From: a virus
DNA length: 56,986 nucleotides
Virus record (IMG/VR): IMGVR_UViG_3300031857_020009
Span: 1 to 56,986 of that record
Strand: one strand, 5' to 3'
The translations under genes were made by a program, and so were the position numbers. Under the pieces are notes generated by a model. That model did not search any database and was not told the DNA's origin. It was given only the letters and a program-made list of their open reading frames with translations. Positions within the stretch are counted from its first letter, which is position 1. Every line of letters starts with the position of its first letter. Shown in pieces: positions 34,325 through 42,798 of this stretch.

Positions 34325-34729
34325 CTAACCTAGTATAACCACCGGTTTTTCTAGCTTTTTAACATTATTATATGCTGTTTGAAGAACTGGATCTAATTTA
34401 GATTCATTGTTTAAAATCATCATGTAATCACAACGTTGTGCAATTAATTTCATGCGATGATGTAATTGAGAAAAATGATATGTTTTACCATAATATGTTT
34501 CTGGCATTGCTGAATACATATTATATCCTGAAAATGAAGGATTAAATTCTTCATATTGCAAACCGAACTCAATGGCATATTTTTTAATCATATGATTTGC
34601 GCCCTCATTGCCTCCGGCGCCAATCACAACCAATTCTTCACTAAACTGTTGTTTCAATCTTTGCAAAGTTTCTTGTACTTTGCGTTTATTCTGCCAATTC
34701 GTATTTCCTATAACTGCTACTCGTTTCAT
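34325..34729 (-). CDS. SLOG/YspA-like nucleotide-binding protein
   Basis: 134 aa Rossmann-like fold. MKRVAVIGNTNWQNKRKVQE, EELVVIGAGGNEGANHMIKKY and a closing VILNNESKLDP/KPVVILG region match the SLOG superfamily (YspA/DUF2493-type, related to DprA and lysine decarboxylase-like proteins), which binds nucleotides or sugars derived from NAD. Some SLOG proteins act in anti-phage signalling; a phage copy might sense or degrade such a signal, but that is a guess. ATGA overlap with the 70-aa gene. Confidence 0.65.
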   Translation of the reverse strand: MKRVAVIGNTNWQNKRKVQETLQRLKQQFSEELVVIGAGGNEGANHMIKKYAIEFGLQYEEFNPSFSGYNMYSAMPETYYGKTYHFSQLHHRMKLIAQRCDYMMILNNESKLDPVLQTAYNNVKKLEKPVVILG

Positions 34730-34938
34730 AATTTTTCATACAAAAATTTAACGCCTTTGGGCATATAACCATAAACTATTCGAAGTGCTTCTTCTAATAA
34801 CTTTTTATTTGCTTTACTTGTCGGGCCATCATGATTTGTACATAATGTATATTCTTGCGTAGTAAAATGCATACCTTGCCAAGTTGAATGATTACGCATT
34901 TCAAATTGATAAACGTATATGTGCTTATGATGAAACAT
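34726..34938 (-). CDS. 70-aa hypothetical protein
   Basis: Starts MFHHKHIYVYQFEMRNHSTW; C-terminal half helical (KANKKLLEEALRIVYGYMPK). No family is recognised. A strong two-part promoter ends two bases before its ATG, and its stop overlaps the SLOG gene, so it is likely expressed and leads a small unit. Confidence 0.55.
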   Translation of the reverse strand: MFHHKHIYVYQFEMRNHSTWQGMHFTTQEYTLCTNHDGPTSKANKKLLEEALRIVYGYMPKGVKFLYEKL

Positions 34939-34940
34939 AA

Positions 34941-34972
34941 TATATTATATGAAAACTTATTCGCGAATCCTA
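34941..34972 (-). promoter_or_regulatory. Promoter TAGGATT-N16-TATAATATA
   Basis: A perfect TATAATATA lies 16 bases after TAGGATT (one change from TTGGATT). The -10 box ends two bases before ATG, so the mRNA should be leaderless. The -35 box lies in the 3' end of the nuclease gene. Confidence 0.7.
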
Positions 34973-35913
34973 TTTTCTTTAGGACAATTTACGTAATCTG
35001 TTTTAAATGGGCAATACTTACAATTCTTATCGCCTTTGCCCGAAAATGCATGATATACTGCGTCTGCTTGTTTATTACCTTCTGCATCAAAACAATTTTC
35101 AACAAATGCATCAATTTGACGCTGTACTTTCTTTTGCGTAACGGAGCCAGCTGATGGACGATGGTTTTGAATGCGCTTTTGTGGGAACATTGAATCTTCG
35201 ATCAATTTGCGTTTCACAATAAAGAATTCAACATCGATATTTTCTTGTGGTACGCCAAATTGCTTTGAAAAATAAGTTTTATATGCAACCAATTGGGCAG
35301 ACTTCAATGAATCTGATTTTTGATATTTATTCCAACCTGAGCGAGATGTTTTGATATCAAACAACACAATACGATTGGTTGCTGGATGACGCATTACAAC
35401 ATCAATGAAACCATACCAATAAACTGAAGGATTCTTTTCTGATGCTTGAACACATAAATCTAATTCGATGCCTACAAGCTCCCAACCCTTCGAAGAAAAA
35501 TATTGTGCTCGACGTTTCTTAAACCATTCTAATATTGCAACACCATCTTCTAGATATTCTGCTAATTGCAATGGATTAGAAAAATGTTCTCCACCCATTT
35601 CTGTTACGCACTTAACATATTCTTCGCGAAGCTTGTTTTGCAATATGCTACGGAAATCTAAATTCTCTGCTTTCTTTACAGATTCATTATACATTACCGT
35701 AAGAAAGTATTGAAATGTCTCGTGGAAGGCAGTACCAAACGTTGTGTCAATGGATGCTTGGAATGGAGCTAATCCATCAATGTAGGCAAGTTTCCAAGAT
35801 AATGGACATCGTTCATACATTGACCATTGTGAATAAGATATTTTTCTAGGCACTGTATCTGGGTCTCGTAATGATAAACGATAGATAGGTGCTACATATT
35901 GTCCAGCTTTCAT
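34957..35913 (-). CDS. PD-(D/E)XK nuclease, Cas4/RecB-like
   Basis: 318 aa. KISYSQWSMYERCPLSWKLAY opens the RecB/AddB-like nuclease domain with the first Cys; TFGTAFHETFQYF follows. The catalytic part is WYGFIDVVMRH and IVLFDIKTSRSG (Asp...Asp-x-Lys). The C terminus, CKYCPFKTDYVNC, supplies the remaining cysteines of an iron-sulfur cluster as in Cas4 and AddB. It probably degrades or processes DNA ends. The ATG at 35913 begins the conserved part; the upstream extension crosses a terminator. Confidence 0.83.
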   Translation of the reverse strand: MKAGQYVAPIYRLSLRDPDTVPRKISYSQWSMYERCPLSWKLAYIDGLAPFQASIDTTFGTAFHETFQYFLTVMYNESVKKAENLDFRSILQNKLREEYVKCVTEMGGEHFSNPLQLAEYLEDGVAILEWFKKRRAQYFSSKGWELVGIELDLCVQASEKNPSVYWYGFIDVVMRHPATNRIVLFDIKTSRSGWNKYQKSDSLKSAQLVAYKTYFSKQFGVPQENIDVEFFIVKRKLIEDSMFPQKRIQNHRPSAGSVTQKKVQRQIDAFVENCFDAEGNKQADAVYHAFSGKGDKNCKYCPFKTDYVNCPKENRIRE

Positions 35914-35946
35914 ACTATTAATATAAGAAAAATAATTCAAGAACAC

Positions 35947-35973
35947 AAAAAAAGCTCGACATTTCTGCCGAGC
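35947..35973 (-). terminator. Rho-independent terminator
   Basis: On the coding strand GCTCGGCA-GAAA-TGTCGAGC makes an 8-bp stem with one G-U pair and a GAAA loop, then seven T. It follows the stop of the 190-aa gene by about 20 bases and precedes the nuclease gene. Confidence 0.85.
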
Positions 35974-35992
35974 TTCCTTGTTGTATAACTTG

Positions 35993-36565
35993 TTATTCTT
36001 TTTCTAAATCTTGTTGAATGAATGCTAAAACATCTTGTAACAATTCATCTTTTATATTAGACATTTCTTCATAGAATTCTTCTGTCCAACAATCATCTTC
36101 ATCTTTATATTCATCTAATTCATCAAAGTCTGGATGAAAATAATCAATATCTCGGAATTTTTGATTTGATGCTGCTGCGCCGATGAAATTGTAACCTTCG
36201 TCATCAAAAGTGACGGTCATGGCAACATCTTCATATCGATTTCGAAGAAAATCACTTAATTTATAAAATAATGCTTCAGGAAAATCCCAAGCAGATGTCA
36301 TGTTAATAATTATGCTTGAATCTGTTGATCGATCAACATCGTCAAAATACATCCATTTAGCGCCAACATTATCGAGCCACCATTCTCTTGTATCTTCTTT
36401 ATCTGGATATAAATTATCCATCATGATGTTGCAACAAGCTTCAATTCGCTCGCCCCATGTTATATTTTCATCTTTCGGATCTAATCCAATCCACTCTGCA
36501 AAATTATTACAATCTTCTTCTGATTTGAATGTAATTTCAAAATAACTATAAACGTGATTTGCCAT
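35993..36565 (-). CDS. 190-aa acidic protein, YubB-like N terminus
   Basis: A strongly acidic protein. MANHVYSYFEITFKSEEDC at the start resembles the ferredoxin-like YubB/Api92 proteins found in phages and plasmids; the middle has NMTSAWDFPEALFYKLSDFL and FDDEGYNFIGAA. The end is rich in Asp and Glu (DFDELDEYKDEDDCWTEEFYEEM), so it might mimic DNA, an inference from charge alone. It has its own promoter and terminator, an isolated one-gene unit. Confidence 0.6.
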   Translation of the reverse strand: MANHVYSYFEITFKSEEDCNNFAEWIGLDPKDENITWGERIEACCNIMMDNLYPDKEDTREWWLDNVGAKWMYFDDVDRSTDSSIIINMTSAWDFPEALFYKLSDFLRNRYEDVAMTVTFDDEGYNFIGAAASNQKFRDIDYFHPDFDELDEYKDEDDCWTEEFYEEMSNIKDELLQDVLAFIQQDLEKE

Positions 36566-36570
36566 TTTTC

Positions 36571-36602
36571 TATATTATATAGAATTATTTGTTAGAATCC
36601 AA
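36571..36602 (-). promoter_or_regulatory. Promoter TTGGATT-N16-TATAATATA
   Basis: Perfect TATAATATA 16 bases after TTGGATT. The -10 box ends five bases before the ATG of the 190-aa gene. The -35 box overlaps the final codons of the DUF3310-like gene. Confidence 0.75.
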
Positions 36603-36788
36603 TTGTTCTTTCAAATAAATGTCAATAAGATCTTTTGTCTTAGTTAAATCTTGTTCAAAGGAACCTTTATGCCGACATCTTACAATGCGTTTAATGATAT
36701 CAAATTCATAGGTATTCAAACCCCACTCTTCTGCAAATTTATAAAGGCTATCCTTGCCTTTGTAGTGTGTTTGTGTATTTATACTCAC
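36585..36788 (-). CDS. DUF3310-like small protein
   Basis: 67 aa. YKGKDSLYKFAEEWGLNTYE, then IKRIVRCRHKGSFEQDLTKTKDLIDIYL follow the DUF3310 pattern (a short helix with an R-hydrophobic-KGx2xDL run) found in many phages near nucleotide-metabolism genes. The biochemical role is not known. It overlaps the gp62 stop by four bases, so it belongs to the replication operon. Confidence 0.65.
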   Translation of the reverse strand: MSINTQTHYKGKDSLYKFAEEWGLNTYEFDIIKRIVRCRHKGSFEQDLTKTKDLIDIYLKEQLDSNK

Positions 36789-37237
36789 TTGATTCCTTTC
36801 AACATTTTCTTTTTGTCGCCTTCGCTGTATCCGTACATTGTTAAAATGCGCTCACAACTTGTTTTATCCATTAATTCAACATAATCAGATGCTTCTGATT
36901 TGCTTATTTGATAATGTTCAGCTATTTGAGCAACTAATTCTTTGTCAAACTTATCTTCTGATTTACCTTTTATGTATTTTGCAAATGCTTTGTTATTTGG
37001 CAGTAATTCATGATACAATTTATATGTCTCTTGCGGACGAAGTAATCCAATTGTATATGTTTGAAATTCGTTGATTAATTCTGTTAATTCCATTCGCATT
37101 GATAAGAATCGATTCATCATGTAAGGGCTGAATGCTTTTTGATCTACATCGGACCATTTTGACCATTCTTTCTTTTTATGAGTCACCCCATCAATAAAAT
37201 CAAACATTGTAGCTGCTTTACGTTTTTCTTCTGCCAT
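36785..37237 (-). CDS. gp62: Clamp loader small subunit gp62
   Basis: 150 aa. The order FDFIDGVTHKKKEWSKWSDVD, FSPYMMNRFLSMR and YKLYHELLPNN matches T4 gp62, the clamp-loader subunit that holds four gp44 copies. T4 gp62 is 187 aa, so this is shorter. It lies in the same unit as gp44 and the clamp with two small genes between, close to the T4 order 45-44-62. Confidence 0.85.
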   Translation of the reverse strand: MAEEKRKAATMFDFIDGVTHKKKEWSKWSDVDQKAFSPYMMNRFLSMRMELTELINEFQTYTIGLLRPQETYKLYHELLPNNKAFAKYIKGKSEDKFDKELVAQIAEHYQISKSEASDYVELMDKTSCERILTMYGYSEGDKKKMLKGIK

Positions 37238-37452
37238 TATAAATTGTATTTTTTACGATATTGTTGTTCTAATTGTTCACCCATTCCTATTTCTAGTATA
37301 ACTGCCTTATCTGGTATTCCTACTAGTTTCTTTGCATCTAAAATATCATCTATAGATTTATTTCGATATGATTTCATTTTTGTGTTTGCATTACTTCTAT
37401 TAGAAGTTTTAAACACAATGGTAACTAAATCTTTATGATATGATATCGACAT
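37237..37452 (-). CDS. 71-aa hypothetical protein in clamp-loader operon
   Basis: Starts MSISYHKDLVTIVFKTSNRS, contains KMKSYRNKSIDDILDAKKLVGIP and ends in QLEQQYRKKYNL. No family is assigned. ATG 37452 overlaps the stop of the zinc-ribbon gene as TAATG and its own stop overlaps gp62, so the start is clear. An upstream extension would run into the zinc-ribbon gene. Confidence 0.6.
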   Translation of the reverse strand: MSISYHKDLVTIVFKTSNRSNANTKMKSYRNKSIDDILDAKKLVGIPDKAVILEIGMGEQLEQQYRKKYNL

Positions 37453-37670
37453 TATTTTTTTACTTTGATTGGTTGAAATTCTTCTGGAATACAGCCGCAA
37501 TCATCACAACGAAATACCGGAATTGGTACCATTGTGTCTTTATCTGCTCCAGTTAAGAATTTTGACACTTTATTGATTGCCATTACTTGACGAAAATACA
37601 TACCATCACATTCTTTGCATTGAATTGGTTGCATATCATTAGGTCCAATATTAACATTCATTTTACTCAT
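37452..37670 (-). CDS. Zinc-ribbon protein
   Basis: 72 aa with two CxxC pairs: QCKECDGMYF (about 17-26) and FRCDDCGCIPEE (about 53-64), the layout of a short zinc ribbon. Related small proteins sit next to clamp-loader genes in other T4-like phages. A role in nucleic-acid or protein contact is likely; nothing more can be said. Four-base overlap with gp44. Confidence 0.65.
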   Translation of the reverse strand: MSKMNVNIGPNDMQPIQCKECDGMYFRQVMAINKVSKFLTGADKDTMVPIPVFRCDDCGCIPEEFQPIKVKK

Positions 37671-38593
37671 AGTTCTCCTAATAAATTAACAAACATTGCC
37701 ATAATATTAATTTCTTTATCTACAACTGATGCATCTTTAAATTGCGATTCTGCAATAATTAAAATGCATGGTGCAACATGACCTGTTGCAAACTCATCTA
37801 AGCTGTCATACAGAAATGTATATAACGGAGTGAAATCTTTTACTTTGCTATCTGCAACAATTTGACGTACTTTATTGAATGATGCTTTTTTGTCTTTAGC
37901 ATTTTTTAATACTTCCAAAATTTCAGTCATATAATTTGCTTGAATAGCGCTTGCTTTATCTAATTGCAATTTTCCATTAACAACTGATGCTTGTGCTGCA
38001 TTAAGTGCTCGACGAATATCTGGATATGATGCATTGATAATTGCAGCAACATCTTTAATATCATATTCAACACCTTTTTCATTTAAAACAGCAACCAATC
38101 GTTTTGCTACATCTGGTTTACCTGGAGGTGTAATTGCAAATGTCTGACAACGAGATTGAATTGGATCAATGATCTTTTCAACATAGTTACATGTTAAAAT
38201 AAAACGTGTTGTTTTACTATATGTTTCCATTAAATTACGTAATGCTGCTTGAGCATTAGGTGTCAAATAATCAGCTTCATCTAGAATAATAATTTTCCAA
38301 CGGCGGAAACCTACTGTTGATGCATATCGCTTAATCTTATCTCGAACTGCATCTACTGAGTTTTCATCCGAAGCGTTTATATACATTAAGTCAGCATCCA
38401 CGCTATTTGCAATAATCTTTGCCAAGGTAGTTTTACCAGTACCAGCTGAACCATAAAATAACAAATGCGGAACATCGCCGTTTTCAATGAAAATTTTAAC
38501 TTTTTCAATGATGTGTTCATTGCCAATATACCCCTCCAATGTATCTGGGCGGAAGGACTCAACCCAAAGTGTATTTTCTTGTTGTCCAAACAT
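37667..38593 (-). CDS. gp44: Clamp loader large subunit gp44
   Basis: 308 aa RFC-like AAA+ ATPase that opens and loads the sliding clamp. Walker A is YGSAGTGKTT (residues 47-56), Walker B IIILDEADYLTPNAQ, the sensor/SRC region RFILTCNYVEKIIDPIQSRCQ. The collar domain follows. Length matches T4 gp44 (319 aa). Together with gp62 and gp45 it forms the processivity machinery of the gp43 polymerase in this window. Confidence 0.93.
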   Translation of the reverse strand: MFGQQENTLWVESFRPDTLEGYIGNEHIIEKVKIFIENGDVPHLLFYGSAGTGKTTLAKIIANSVDADLMYINASDENSVDAVRDKIKRYASTVGFRRWKIIILDEADYLTPNAQAALRNLMETYSKTTRFILTCNYVEKIIDPIQSRCQTFAITPPGKPDVAKRLVAVLNEKGVEYDIKDVAAIINASYPDIRRALNAAQASVVNGKLQLDKASAIQANYMTEILEVLKNAKDKKASFNKVRQIVADSKVKDFTPLYTFLYDSLDEFATGHVAPCILIIAESQFKDASVVDKEINIMAMFVNLLGEL

Positions 38594-38600
38594 AATTTAT

Positions 38601-39029
38601 TTATTTACCTGTTGATCCGAAACCTTTTTCTCCTCGTTTTGTGCTAGAATCTAATGAACCTACTGCTTGCCATTGTATTCGTTCCACCGGAGCTATTACT
38701 AATTGTGCAATTCTATCACCTGATTTAATTTCGAAGTCATATTGGCCATGATTGATTAAAATAACGCCAATTTCGCCTCGATAATCTGCATCAATGGTGC
38801 CTGGGCTATTTAATACAGTAATACCATAATTCTTAGCTAACCCACTTCGAGGTCTTACTTGTATTTCATAACCGTATGGAATTTCAACTCGCAAACCAGT
38901 TGTTATCAATTTAAACTGACCTGGTTTTAGAAGTCCATTTTCTGCACTTTTAATATCTAGACCAGCACTCCCATTAGTTTCATATTGTGGGAGTGCATTG
39001 TCTGAATTATTTACTATTTTTACTACCAT
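38601..39029 (-). CDS. dut: dUTPase
   Basis: 142 aa trimeric dUTP diphosphatase, hydrolysing dUTP to dUMP for ThyA and keeping uracil out of DNA. The five motifs are present: AGLDIKSAE (1), RPRSGLA (2), GTIDADYRGEIGVILIN (3), GDRIAQLVI (4) and the C-terminal KRGEKGFGSTGK (5). It is complete. It sits between gp44 and gp45, an unusual place compared with T4. Confidence 0.95.
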   Translation of the reverse strand: MVVKIVNNSDNALPQYETNGSAGLDIKSAENGLLKPGQFKLITTGLRVEIPYGYEIQVRPRSGLAKNYGITVLNSPGTIDADYRGEIGVILINHGQYDFEIKSGDRIAQLVIAPVERIQWQAVGSLDSSTKRGEKGFGSTGK

Positions 39030-39030
39030 C

Positions 39031-39741
39031 TTAGTTTTGTAGCATTACTAACCAATAAGTTGATTCAAAGTCAGCACCAGTAAATTCAATACGAGCTAAG
39101 CCATCTGGAGATACTTTTAATTCTCCCGAATCTCCGCGGTTTGCTACTAATACTTCTTTTAATTTATCTGCCGAGAAACAAACCGGGTCCATATCGGCGC
39201 CTGGTGTGGTTCCTACTTCAAAAGAAATATTATCTGCATTTACGGTTGAATAATTGATAATGAATTTAACATTACCATTTACAACTTGCACTGCAAAATT
39301 CTTTGCATCTGGTAGTGCATTTTTTGCTTTGATAAATTTACTAATAAATTCTTCATTTACCGGGATTGTAACTTCATAGTCAGGCTCTGCATTGATTGAG
39401 GGTACTGCCGGAATAACTGTCGTGTCAGCTAACATAAAAGTTGCTTGTGTACTACCTTCAGAAATTTTCATTGCATAATTCTTACCAGCTGCCTCTTTTA
39501 CATCAATTGTGATATTTTCATTTACAGCTCCTAGCATCTTAATTAATGCTCCGGTATGATTAATACCTAACATACCTTTCATAAATGGTGCGGTATTCCA
39601 TTTAATTTTTCCTACGATGGTTTGATCCATATCAATTAGTTCACACCCAATTGCACCATCTTGTTCTTTCAACGTAACCGCTTCGCAGTTTCCTGCTAAA
39701 TAATAACGATTGATAAACGATTGTAACTTGCTTTTTTCCAT
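39031..39741 (-). CDS. gp45: Sliding clamp gp45
   Basis: 236 aa. Trimeric ring that tethers polymerase to DNA; also a late-transcription activator in T4. The fold is suggested by MKGMLGINHTGALIKMLGAV and the repeat-like second half (EEFISKFIKAKNALPDAKNFAV, PVCFSADKLKEVLVANRGD), and the position directly upstream of gp44/gp62 and dut confirms it. T4 gp45 is 228 aa. Similarity is weaker than for gp44, as is usual for clamps. Confidence 0.85.
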   Translation of the reverse strand: MEKSKLQSFINRYYLAGNCEAVTLKEQDGAIGCELIDMDQTIVGKIKWNTAPFMKGMLGINHTGALIKMLGAVNENITIDVKEAAGKNYAMKISEGSTQATFMLADTTVIPAVPSINAEPDYEVTIPVNEEFISKFIKAKNALPDAKNFAVQVVNGNVKFIINYSTVNADNISFEVGTTPGADMDPVCFSADKLKEVLVANRGDSGELKVSPDGLARIEFTGADFESTYWLVMLQN

Positions 39742-39753
39742 TTTTTATTCCAA

Positions 39754-41013
39754 TTAAAAAGTAAAGAATTTATTAAATTGTTCTGCATCCGTTGTGGATA
39801 TACTACTTCCACCGAATTTTTTATATGTTTTGATATATTTTTCGTATACTTGTGGTGCATTGTCTGGGTCTGCAAACATTTCATGCAAAGAAAGAATTAC
39901 ATCATATAAATCTTTCGGAATCATTGTTTCTAATAATTCAACATGGCTATCAACCAATTGATTGATTTCATTTGCAGCCTGTACATATAAATGCGTATTA
40001 TGTACAACCATTCTTGGCATAGCTTCTTGCGAATAACGATCTAAACCTGCATCTGTTTTACCACCTAATAAATCATACGTGAAATCTTCACACGCAGGAC
40101 ATCCTAATGCACAAGGAACATGTTGTGATAAATCAATTGCAACCTCACCCGTTTTACCTTGACGAATATGTGCTTGTCGACGATATTCTGCATTCTTTGG
40201 AAAATATAATTCTGAAAAGGTTTGTGACTTGTAATTTGTAGAATGAAGATATGTTCCAAATACTGGATATTGGCCTGGTGAACTAGAATCTGTTGTGATA
40301 TAGATTCTATTACCATAATGTATATTCATTAATTTTTGCAATGTTGCTAAAATGAAAAAATCAGATATTTTACTAATACCAAGTAAGTGAACATATTCTA
40401 ATCGTTCATTTTCAAATTCGCGCTCTTTAAGCATCAAAGATACCGCAAACATGAAATCAACTAATTTTTGCGGACCCCCAATTGCCCATCCTTGAAAATC
40501 AAAATGCTTAAATTTATGATACCACCAAGTATACTCATCTGTGTTAGATCCTTGCAACATGTTAAGAAACTTAGTCTTGCCGCTTTGATGTTTTTCAAAA
40601 TATGCAAAGTTATCATAACTAATGTCAGCACATTCAACAAATTTATTTTTATATTTTGTCTTAGGTGGAATATCTAAGTTTGCAGCAACATCACTATTTG
40701 CTTCTAACCAATGAAAAATCTTTTCGCGCAATTCATTGCTATATGGTAATGCTCCGGTTGCAATCTGATAACCTCCTGAATCACCAAATACCAAAACATC
40801 TTTTTCTAATCCTAGTTGATCGCGGAAATCCATTTTCTTGTAATGATGTCCCGCTGTAATCAAGAAGTATGGGTGACGCCATTTTTCTGGATATCGGGAA
40901 TCAAAGAACTTGACAGGATCGCCGCTTGTAAACTTCATATCTTTCTTAAATGCAGATACCATAGAACCTGCAGATAAAGATGGAAAGTATATGAATCTTT
41001 TATTATCGCTCAT
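39754..41013 (-). CDS. dpdA: DpdA-like guanine transglycosylase (DNA modification)
   Basis: 419 aa, TGT superfamily. The enzyme exchanges guanine in DNA for a 7-deazaguanine base. FGDSGGYQIATG (Asp78) is the substrate-pocket motif, ITTDSSSPGQYPV (Asp242) a candidate for the nucleophile, and CALGCPACEDF (Cys301, 305, 308) the zinc site. TGT enzymes on tRNA are usually shorter with a different Zn spacing, and FolE, QueD and QueE lie in the same window; that fits DpdA. It stands between the clamp and polymerase genes with a glycosyltransferase upstream. Confidence 0.85.
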   Translation of the reverse strand: MSDNKRFIYFPSLSAGSMVSAFKKDMKFTSGDPVKFFDSRYPEKWRHPYFLITAGHHYKKMDFRDQLGLEKDVLVFGDSGGYQIATGALPYSNELREKIFHWLEANSDVAANLDIPPKTKYKNKFVECADISYDNFAYFEKHQSGKTKFLNMLQGSNTDEYTWWYHKFKHFDFQGWAIGGPQKLVDFMFAVSLMLKEREFENERLEYVHLLGISKISDFFILATLQKLMNIHYGNRIYITTDSSSPGQYPVFGTYLHSTNYKSQTFSELYFPKNAEYRRQAHIRQGKTGEVAIDLSQHVPCALGCPACEDFTYDLLGGKTDAGLDRYSQEAMPRMVVHNTHLYVQAANEINQLVDSHVELLETMIPKDLYDVILSLHEMFADPDNAPQVYEKYIKTYKKFGGSSISTTDAEQFNKFFTF

Positions 41014-42028
41014 TGTATTCCTTTAAATTATTAATTAAGTTTGTTGCTGAAAAAAAGTTATTGTGTAATTTATTTACCAATTGTGCAATTGGTTCTGATA
41101 AATCTTGTTGTTCATATTTCAATATTGCAGTAACTGCGTCATCTATACTGTCAGCTTGTTTAAATAACGGATCATACATTTCTGTATATGATAAACGATT
41201 TGGAACAATTGGGCATGCTCCAGCACACGCAGATTCATACATTGAAATACCTAATGTTTCTTGATCTGCAAATGATACTGCAAATTTAGATCTTTGAAGC
41301 AATTCATGATATTCTGTTTTAGTTAAATTCATTTCCATTGCTACGCAAAATTGATAATGTTTTAATTCAGGTCGCGATGCTAATTCTTGAAATAAATCTA
41401 AACGCTTTTCTGGAGCAATACGATGTGGAAAAACGATGATATTTTCTTTTTTAGCCCAAAGCTTCGGAGCAATCATGTCATGAGTGTATTCCATTGGCCA
41501 GCCCGTACGATTAAATGTTGGATTTAAATAAACATCATATGTTTTACGCATTAAATCAAAATGTGCTGCGGTTGCAATCCAATTATGATCATATGCCGCA
41601 ATCATTGATTGCTCAGCGTGCCTAATCCATGGTTTATCTCCTACGAGACGACCTAAAAAATCATTTGGGTCATATGAACCCGCGTGCCAAAGTCCGTGCG
41701 TTACAACGGGAATATTTAAAAGCTCGCTCATATATTTTACATTAATGATACCTGGATGCCACGCATCTGTAAAGATAATATGATCTCCTGCTTTAATATG
41801 TCCTTTAGTAAACAAGTATGCCAAATGATAAACTTGTTTTGCTTTATACATGTTAGTACCGCCAAAATTTAAAAATGCACCGGGTGTCGTTGCTTCTGGA
41901 ATAAACTGGTCTCCTTCTACAACATGAACATCGAATCCATTATCTCGTAATAGTTTTGGTACATGAGTTTTCCATTCGCACGTATATCGTGTCGGTATTG
42001 ATTCTAAATCTACTAAAAATACTGTCAT
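41003..42028 (-). CDS. GT-B glycosyltransferase next to dpdA
   Basis: About 341 aa. MTVFLVDLESIPTRYTCEW opens it; the donor half has NIIVFPHRIAPEKRLDLFQE and KFAVSFADQETLGISMYESACAGACPIVP, the classical ExGxxxxE-like motif (here QETLGISMYES). Unlike the cluster at 21-34 kb this gene lies inside the DNA-modification island. It could glycosylate the 7-deazaguanine base in DNA, much as T4 glucosyltransferases act on hydroxymethylcytosine; that is inference. It overlaps the dpdA start by 11 bases. Confidence 0.75.
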   Translation of the reverse strand: MTVFLVDLESIPTRYTCEWKTHVPKLLRDNGFDVHVVEGDQFIPEATTPGAFLNFGGTNMYKAKQVYHLAYLFTKGHIKAGDHIIFTDAWHPGIINVKYMSELLNIPVVTHGLWHAGSYDPNDFLGRLVGDKPWIRHAEQSMIAAYDHNWIATAAHFDLMRKTYDVYLNPTFNRTGWPMEYTHDMIAPKLWAKKENIIVFPHRIAPEKRLDLFQELASRPELKHYQFCVAMEMNLTKTEYHELLQRSKFAVSFADQETLGISMYESACAGACPIVPNRLSYTEMYDPLFKQADSIDDAVTAILKYEQQDLSEPIAQLVNKLHNNFFSATNLINNLKEYNER

Positions 42029-42029
42029 A

Positions 42030-42380
42030 TTATCTTTCAATGATTGCACCATTTTCCCAATCTTCCCAAACTTCTACTTTATAAAGAGATGGAAATTGTT
42101 CTAATAACCATTCTCCAATCATTTCGCACGACATTGAATCAAATTCCAATACATTAGTTATCGGAGATGTAAATCCAATACGTAATGCTTTTTGTATCTT
42201 GCGATTCAATAAAATAAACTCTTCATCGCGATCTGTATGTGTTACAGATGCATAACAACGAAAGCCGAACATATGTCGGTGACGATATGATAAAAATGCT
42301 ACTTCTGGAAAAACATCTTTAGCATCGGGCCAACAATGAAACCCTTCAATACTAAATGTTACTACTACGCTGTACTTCAT
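42030..42380 (-). CDS. QueD/PTPS-fold paralogue
   Basis: 116 aa with the plan of the 6-pyruvoyl-tetrahydropterin synthase fold: FSIEGFH (first zinc His), SYRHRHMFGF (the His-x-His pair), SMSCEMIGEWLLEQFP (Cys/Glu helix) and KVEVWEDWENGAI (the closing strand with Glu). It differs from the main QueD gene at 48.4 kb. A decarboxylase or another step on 7-carboxy-7-deazaguanine is possible; DpdL has been proposed for decarboxylation in related phages, but I cannot say this is it. 29-base overlap upstream. Confidence 0.65.
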   Translation of the reverse strand: MKYSVVVTFSIEGFHCWPDAKDVFPEVAFLSYRHRHMFGFRCYASVTHTDRDEEFILLNRKIQKALRIGFTSPITNVLEFDSMSCEMIGEWLLEQFPSLYKVEVWEDWENGAIIER

Positions 42381-42798
42381 CTGCTATCAACTTTTTAAAT
42401 TTAGTGGTTGACCAACCATGGTCTCTGTTCAAATAACGAATTGGAAATGCTAAATCATCTCCCGTAAATGGTTTATCAATATAATCATCTCCTAGATATC
42501 TAACAACCGTTGTATTATTATTTTCATACAAATGAGTTACTTCAAAATTCTTGAGATGAGTGTATAATTCTTTTTCTCGAGTATATGTTAATATGCAATC
42601 AATTTGATGTAATGATCCTAATATGTCCATACGTTCTTCTACACTCAATATCGGTTTGCATTTTTCGGGACGTTCTATTGTTGGATCGGTATGTAAAAAT
42701 ACTACTACTTCATCACATTCATCCATCATCTGGTCGAATATTGCAATGTATCCTGGATGAATGACATCAAAACTACCTGCTATAAGTCCTTGAATCAT
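42352..42798 (-). CDS. TagD/RfaE-like cytidylyltransferase
   Basis: 148 aa. GSFDVIHPGYIAIFDQM is the (H/T)xGH-type nucleotide-binding motif; ILSVEERMDILGSLHQID follows and NRDHGWSTTKFKKL carries the closing ST-K motif. These enzymes activate a small phosphate-bearing alcohol or sugar with CTP. As a member of the dpdA island it may supply an activated group for base hypermodification; an unrelated glycan role is equally possible. Confidence 0.78.
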   Translation of the reverse strand: MIQGLIAGSFDVIHPGYIAIFDQMMDECDEVVVFLHTDPTIERPEKCKPILSVEERMDILGSLHQIDCILTYTREKELYTHLKNFEVTHLYENNNTTVVRYLGDDYIDKPFTGDDLAFPIRYLNRDHGWSTTKFKKLIADEVQRSSNI

